Assembly: GCA_014305015.1 (NCBI GenBank)
Contig: JACRUB010000023.1
Location: forward strand, 1-10,536
DNA from: Vulcanimicrobiota bacterium
GTDB lineage: Bacteria; Vulcanimicrobiota; Vulcanimicrobiia; Vulcanimicrobiales; Vulcanimicrobiaceae
Direction of reading: 5' to 3'
DNA length: 10,536 nucleotides
The position numbers and the translations under genes are program-made. Below are positions 7,213-10,536 of this stretch, piece after piece. Numbering within the stretch: the first letter of the stretch is position 1; every line of letters begins with the position of its first letter. A model generated the notes under the pieces. That model was not told the origin of the DNA. It did no database searches and worked only from the letters and a program-made list of their open reading frames with translations.

Positions 7213-7725
7213 CTACTGCGGCCACGCCCCATGTACATGCAACGCCGGAAGTTCGCGATAGCGGCCCTTATAGTCAAGTCCATATCCCACTAAGAACGTG
7301 TCCGGTATTTGAAATCCACGATACTTTACTTCAATATCGGCAATCCTGTGAGTGGGCCGGTCAAGTAGCGTACACACTTCGATTGATGCCGGGGCGCGCG
7401 AGGTTAACGTTCTCATAACGTATTGCAAGGTCAGTCCGGTATCGATTGCATCCTCGACCAGCAAGACATGCCGGCTCTCGATGGATGCCGCCGTGTCTTT
7501 CTCAAAACGGACGCTTTGCGAGGGCTCGAACTTCGAGATGGCAATAAAATCGAATTCGCTCGGAATGTTGATCGCGCGCGAGAGATCCGCGAGAAACACC
7601 GCGGATGAATTTAAAATGCCAATGAGCATCGGCATCTTTCCGGCATAGTCCCGGGCAATCTCTGAACCCAGCCCCGTAACCCGCCGAGCAATGGCCGCCG
7701 CATCAAATAGGACTTGGTCGATCAA
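7213..7725 (-). CDS. hpt: Hypoxanthine (guanine) phosphoribosyltransferase, divergent
   Basis: Hpt salvages hypoxanthine and guanine to IMP and GMP using PRPP. The 170 residues match the family's length. The PRPP-binding motif is clear: HVLLVEDAIDTGLTL (86-100, acidic pair E91-D92). So are CTLLDRP (118-124) and the purine-binding IPDTFLVGYGLDYKGRYRELP (from 140). Two catalytic loops are unusual. Loop I, normally L(K/R)G, reads LNSS (38-41). The flexible loop, normally SSYGxxT, reads SKFEPSQSVRF (64-74). The start is TTG at 7725, overlapping the TGA of the upstream gene in a TTGA junction, without a visible ribosome binding site. The gene is one base from the mannosidase start and in the same operon as purA, which uses the IMP that Hpt makes. 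Another type I phosphoribosyltransferase (for example xanthine) is possible given the loops. Confidence 0.88.
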   Translation of the reverse strand: MIDQVLFDAAAIARRVTGLGSEIARDYAGKMPMLIGILNSSAVFLADLSRAINIPSEFDFIAISKFEPSQSVRFEKDTAASIESRHVLLVEDAIDTGLTLQYVMRTLTSRAPASIEVCTLLDRPTHRIADIEVKYRGFQIPDTFLVGYGLDYKGRYRELPALHVHGAWPQ

Positions 7726-8054
7726 GCGGGACTGAACTTTCCAAGGACGTGCTCGACGTCGTCTTTGCTAAAGAGTTTGACGCGGAGTTTGGGATAGGAT
7801 GCCCGCAGCAAGCGGACCTTGCGGTTCTTGCGGGTGCGGAAGCGCGGGGCAGCAGTGGTGACCTCGACGTATAGATCGAACTGCGGCAGATAAAAGTCGG
7901 GGGTGAAAGATTCGACGACGTTGCCGTCTTGGTCCCAAACGATGGGAAAGCTTTGAGGTTCGTATCGCCAGTCGACTTTGAAAAAGTCGAAGAGGTCGGC
8001 GAGATCTGCTTCGCTACGATGAGCGAACCGGGCTGCGCTCGTTGCCACGGACAA
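7722..8054 (-). CDS. Small uncharacterised protein, nuclease-fold-like (PD-(D/E)XK-like) with altered ExK motif
   Basis: This 110-residue protein has no name I recognise. Its layout resembles small restriction-endonuclease-like folds: an early acidic residue in HRSEADLADLFDFFKVDWRYEP (E15), then FTPDFYLP (D53), then LYVEVTT (E64), where the catalytic lysine of ExK is replaced by T66. A basic run RFRTRKNRKVRLLR (71-84) follows and could supply a lysine or bind nucleic acid. From memory, similar short proteins with an E(L/V)TT motif and a TRKNRKVRRLR tail occur in some actinobacterial lineages, sometimes near hpt; I could not check this. The start is TTG at 8054 or GTG at 8048. It lies four bases after the kinase stop and overlaps hpt by four bases, so it is translationally coupled to both. 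Activity is unproven; it may bind rather than cut nucleic acid. Confidence 0.65.
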   Translation of the reverse strand: MSVATSAARFAHRSEADLADLFDFFKVDWRYEPQSFPIVWDQDGNVVESFTPDFYLPQFDLYVEVTTAAPRFRTRKNRKVRLLRASYPKLRVKLFSKDDVEHVLGKFSPA

Positions 8055-8058
8055 ACAT

Positions 8059-9189
8059 CTACGACGCAGCTGTCGCGGATTCCGCCCTCACGGGCAACAG
8101 GAGTTCAAATTTCGCGCCACCTAGCGATGACTCAACAACGGAAATTTCGCCGCCCGCACGTTCGGCAATCATCCGGACGATGGCAAGGCCAATGCCGGTA
8201 CCCGGGCGTTCGGTGCCCGCTCCCCGCACGCGCAGCCCGAAAATCTTATCGCGATCCACGGCGGCAATACCGGGCCCGTCGTCTTCTACGGCAATTCGAA
8301 CGAACGGCCCATCTCGCTCCATGCCGATTTGCACCGTGCCGTTGTCCCTCCCATATTTAATGGCGTTGTCCAAGAGGTTGACCAACGCTTGAAGACACGC
8401 GTCCTCATCGAGGCCGCCGAGCGAAACCGATTGCGTTCTGTTAAGCACGGTGATGCCGCGCGCAGACGCCGTCTGGCTCACGATCTCGCATGCCGCTGCC
8501 GCCGTTCGCGAAAGATCTGGCACCGTTGCGTCGAGCGGTGCGCTCGAGAGATCGAGCAGCGAGAATTCGAACATGGTATCCACAAGGCGCCCGAGCCGTA
8601 AGGCCTCACGCCTGGCAGTTTGGAGAAATCGCCGAGCGGTCGAACGATCGACACCGCCGTCTAGAAGCGTTTCTAAATATCCCCGAATCGACGTGAGCGG
8701 CGTGCGCAATTCGTGGCCGACCGTCGCAAAAAACTCATAGCGTTCTTGCTCGCGTAAACCGCGCTCCAAGGCAGTCGCAACTTCCGTTGCGAGGTCGGAC
8801 TCACGCTCGATTTTTCGCACGAGTGTCCAGCCTGTTTCAATCGATAGTCCGGTCGCAATGGACATGCCGGCTGCAATGCGGCTCAGGGCCGAACGGCAAT
8901 CCAAAGCAGTCGGCATGCGTTCGCATCCGTCCGCATTTCGCGGCGCCGCAAGGGCTGCCGCAACAAACACGTCTGAATCCGCATCGTGCGCCAAGAGATC
9001 TCCGCTGCGCAGCGACTGCCTAGCACCCTTCAAGAACGCGCGAGCAGCGCTGCGTTCGAGACGTTGCGCCGCGCGTTTTCCCTCACGCCAGGCGATGCGC
9101 TCCAGTTGCGGCAAGCGCAAGGCGAGCAGCGGCACCGGACGCATCGGGACTTCGAAACAGAGCGCTCGCGCGAGCTCGGCAATGTACAT
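8059..9189 (-). CDS. Soluble sensor histidine kinase with N-terminal degenerate GGDEF-like domain
   Basis: This is a two-component histidine kinase of 376 residues. The kinase core is complete: H-box FFATVGHELRTPLTSIRGYL with phospho-acceptor H159; N-box NLLDNAIKYG (271-280, N275); G1 box VEDDGPGI (301-308); F-box DKIFGL (314-319); and G2 box RPGTGIGLAIV (328-338). No transmembrane segment or signal peptide is visible, so the sensor is cytoplasmic. Residues about 21-80 (LLALRLPQLERIAW..., then LRSGDLLAHDADSDVFVAAAL) follow the spacing of a GGDEF domain, LRxGDLLARxGGDEFxVLL, with the signature decayed to DSDVF (71-75). It is thus unlikely to make cyclic-di-GMP and may be a ligand or partner module. 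That fold is inferred. The start is an ATG. The gene heads the packed run that ends with purA. Its likely partner is the OmpR-type regulator encoded upstream (10018-10536). Confidence 0.9.
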   Translation of the reverse strand: MYIAELARALCFEVPMRPVPLLALRLPQLERIAWREGKRAAQRLERSAARAFLKGARQSLRSGDLLAHDADSDVFVAAALAAPRNADGCERMPTALDCRSALSRIAAGMSIATGLSIETGWTLVRKIERESDLATEVATALERGLREQERYEFFATVGHELRTPLTSIRGYLETLLDGGVDRSTARRFLQTARREALRLGRLVDTMFEFSLLDLSSAPLDATVPDLSRTAAAACEIVSQTASARGITVLNRTQSVSLGGLDEDACLQALVNLLDNAIKYGRDNGTVQIGMERDGPFVRIAVEDDGPGIAAVDRDKIFGLRVRGAGTERPGTGIGLAIVRMIAERAGGEISVVESSLGGAKFELLLPVRAESATAAS

Positions 9190-9289
9190 CGCCCGTTCCA
9201 GTACCCTGTGCCTCTCTCGGTGCGGACATCAAGGAATGAAATCGTTATGGAGAATTCGATACGAATGTGGGAGCGATCCGTTACACCAA

Positions 9290-9307
9290 CCCTAGGTAGT
9301 GCTAGGG
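9290..9307 (-). terminator. Weak inverted repeat at the end of the secreted-protein gene
   Basis: CCCTAG and CTAGGG pair around a six-base loop (CACTAC on the minus strand). The repeat includes the TAG stop of the secreted-protein gene, and TTGGTGT follows rather than a run of T. It may slow or partly end transcription before the kinase gene, but it is a weak candidate. Confidence 0.2.
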
Positions 9308-9832
9308 CTTCGGAAGGTCGTCGAGTGCTTTCTTGGCGATCTCCCGAAGCTGGATCGCAATGTCGCGAAATTGGGAAAACTGATTCGATCCATGCGAAGA
9401 GCTGGCGCTTCCAATGTTATTGTTTCCGCTGACTTGTAAGCCCCCGCCCTCGTATTTCGCGATTTCATCAGCCGCATTAAAGGCTTCAAGATAGTCTGCG
9501 CGTGCAGCGGGAACGTGGCTCTTTTTGAGCTCCGCATCGCCCAGCAAGAGCCGCAGTTTGGCGTATCGGAATTCTGCCCAGTGCATGGCTTCGTCGCCGC
9601 CGCGTAACTTGTAGTCCGCCGCACACGACATGTAGACGTCGGCAAGCTTCGTTTCGGTGGCGAACAGATCGCTCTCGGAAACCGGCTGCGCGCGAAGCAC
9701 CGCATCGAGCTCCCGTCCGACGGGTGTTGCCGCAGGGCACACTTGGTCCGTGAATTCATCCGCTATTGCTGTACCGGGGGCAGTGAAAAAGATCGAGCTC
9801 ATAAAAGCTGCGAGGATCAGCGCATGTTTCAT
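9302..9832 (-). CDS. Small secreted protein of unknown function
   Basis: I do not recognise this 176-residue protein. It starts with a signal peptide (MKHALILAAFMSSIFFTAP, cleavage likely after TAIA at residue 24), with no lipobox cysteine at the cleavage point. The mature part has two cysteines (C32, C70) that could form a disulfide. It is mostly helical by appearance, with segments such as MHWAEFRYAKLRLLLGDA and ARADYLEAFNAADEIAKYE that resemble TPR-like helix pairs. A Gly/Ser/Asn-rich linker (VSGNNNIGSASSSHGSNQ, 134-151) leads to a last helix. ATG 9832 is chosen because AAAGGTGA lies five bases before it; an in-frame GTG at 9841 overlaps that ribosome binding site. It lies between the response regulator and histidine kinase genes in the same direction, so it could be an accessory or output of that system. 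Confidence 0.75.
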   Translation of the reverse strand: MKHALILAAFMSSIFFTAPGTAIADEFTDQVCPAATPVGRELDAVLRAQPVSESDLFATETKLADVYMSCAADYKLRGGDEAMHWAEFRYAKLRLLLGDAELKKSHVPAARADYLEAFNAADEIAKYEGGGLQVSGNNNIGSASSSHGSNQFSQFRDIAIQLREIAKKALDDLPKP

Positions 9833-9837
9833 CTTAA

Positions 9838-9845
9838 TCACCTTT
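9838..9845 (-). promoter_or_regulatory. Ribosome binding site of the secreted-protein gene (AAAGGTGA)
   Basis: AAAGGTGA on the minus strand is five bases (TTAAG) from the ATG at 9832. It is one of two clear Shine-Dalgarno sequences I see in the window, and both contain AGGTG. It decides the start against the GTG at 9841. Confidence 0.6.
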
Positions 9846-9928
9846 CGTGGTTACCGTCATACGGATCCGTGCCCCAACCTGCAGAAAGCAGCGATCTCCT
9901 TCGACTCCTATGCTCGGCTACACTGCCC

Positions 9929-9962
9929 AAAGGCGCGCGCCGTGCAAACTTCGGCGCACGCC
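9929..9962 (-). terminator. GC-rich hairpin after the response regulator gene, probable terminator
   Basis: On the minus strand GGCGTGCGCCG and CGGCGCGCGCC can form an 11-bp stem (one G-U pair) around a nine-base loop, followed by TTT. It lies about 55 bases after the stop of the response regulator and before the secreted-protein gene. The short T-run makes it an imperfect Rho-independent terminator. On the plus strand the G-U pair becomes a C-A mismatch and no T-run follows, so it suits minus-strand transcription best. Confidence 0.5.
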
Positions 9963-10017
9963 TCAATGCGCAAGGGATGATCGACTCGCTCTCCTACGAA
10001 CCGAATAAAGACTACCC

Positions 10018-10536
10018 CTAGCTCCGGGCAAACTTGTAGCCGAATCCGTGGATTGTGAAGAGCAGTGGCTGAAGTTTTGGCTCTTCTTCTATTTTCAGGC
10101 GGACGCGCCGGATGTGAACGTCGACGGTCCGCTCGTCGCCGTCGAAATCAAAGCCCCACACGCGCTCGAGCAGTGTCTGCCGCGAGAGGGCAACGCCGGG
10201 ATTGCTTGCCAGTGTCAGCAGCAATGAAAATTCACGCGGCTTGAGCTTGACGTCGCGGCCGTCGACGCGTGCTTCTCGCGCCGCCTCGTCAATTTCGAGC
10301 CGGCCGAACTGCAAAATGTTTGGCGCTTGGTCGTACACGGTTCCCGAACGCCGCAAAATCGCTTTCACCCGCGCGATGAGCTCGCGGGGGCTAAACGGTT
10401 TGCAAATATAGTCGTCTGCACCAAGTTCGAAACCAACAACGCGATCGATTTCATCGCTGCGTGCCGTAAGCATGACAATAGGCAGGTCGCGCTTTTCCCG
10501 GCGTAAGGTGCGCGCCACCTCAAAGCCGTCGATGCC
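10018..10536 (-). CDS. OmpR/PhoB-family response regulator (C-terminal 172 residues, N-terminus off the right edge)
   Basis: This is a DNA-binding two-component response regulator. The frame is open to the right edge, where GIDGFEVARTLR is the segment just after the expected phospho-acceptor aspartate, which lies outside the window. Receiver-domain residues visible are the conserved Thr in IVMLTARSDEID and the conserved Lys in DYICKPFSPRELIARVKAIL. The C-terminal winged helix is typical of the Trans_Reg_C family: LKPREFSLLLTLASNPG, then SRQTLLERVWGF, TVDVHIRRVRLKIE and the ending FTIHGFGYKFARS. The stop is TAG at 10020-10018. About 50 residues are missing. It probably pairs with the histidine kinase at 8059-9189, although the two genes are separated by the secreted-protein gene and a likely terminator. 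Its regulon cannot be read from here; it may control the downstream genes. Confidence 0.95.
   Translation of the reverse strand, partial: GIDGFEVARTLRREKRDLPIVMLTARSDEIDRVVGFELGADDYICKPFSPRELIARVKAILRRSGTVYDQAPNILQFGRLEIDEAAREARVDGRDVKLKPREFSLLLTLASNPGVALSRQTLLERVWGFDFDGDERTVDVHIRRVRLKIEEEPKLQPLLFTIHGFGYKFARS

Noticed and set aside
7213..7283. Longer mannosidase start at 7283 overlapping hpt
   Set aside because: It would put 24 residues before a good signal peptide and overlap hpt by about 70 bases; the ATG at 7211 gives a normal secreted start one base after hpt.
9190..9301. Promoter for the histidine kinase in this gap
   Set aside because: I found no convincing -35/-10 pair with normal spacing; only a weak inverted repeat lies at its end.
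1..10536. Frequent TTA leucine codons followed by G as a frameshift-protection signal
   Set aside because: Several TTA codons are followed by C or A instead (for example TTA CGC, TTA ATG), so this looks like ordinary codon preference.

Overview
This is a bacterial chromosomal window of moderately high GC. Every gene I can support lies on the minus strand, so transcription runs from position 10536 toward 1. It contains four flagellar genes (fliF-fliG-fliH-fliI), two purine genes (purA, hpt), a secreted GH125-type alpha-mannosidase, a two-component system and two small proteins of unknown function. I see no rRNA, tRNA, CRISPR array, transposase or phage gene. I cannot name the organism. The divergent Hpt, the frequent TTG and GTG starts and the unusual gene order suggest a little-studied phylum. 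Eremiobacterota (WPS-2) is a guess from impression only, not a result.

In transcription order, the first gene (10536-10018) is the 3' part of an OmpR/PhoB-type response regulator. A GC-rich hairpin follows it (9962-9932). Next is a small secreted protein with a signal peptide (9832-9302), then a soluble histidine kinase (9189-8059) whose N-terminus looks like a decayed GGDEF domain. After the kinase the genes are packed almost without gaps: a small nuclease-fold-like protein (8054-7722), hpt (7725-7213), the mannosidase (7211-5907) and purA (5910-4618). The junctions are 4 bp, a TTGA overlap, 1 bp and a second TTGA overlap, so kinase to purA is probably one operon.

A 157-bp intergenic region (4461-4617) separates purA from the flagellar cluster. 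It holds a sigma-28-like promoter candidate, a weaker sigma-70-like candidate, a 13-bp direct repeat and the ribosome binding site of fliF. Then fliF, fliG, fliH and the first 60% of fliI follow in their usual order with 1-5 bp junctions. These encode the MS ring, the rotor switch protein, the export-ATPase regulator and the export ATPase. fliI runs off the left edge just after its Walker B motif.

The flagellar genes form a coherent export and rotor module. The upstream operon is a mixed set: signalling, purine salvage, the first dedicated step of AMP synthesis, and an extracytoplasmic glycosidase. The observations most worth a second look are the kinase with the GGDEF-like input domain, the nuclease-like protein coupled to hpt, and a perfect 13-bp hairpin in the first codons of purA.
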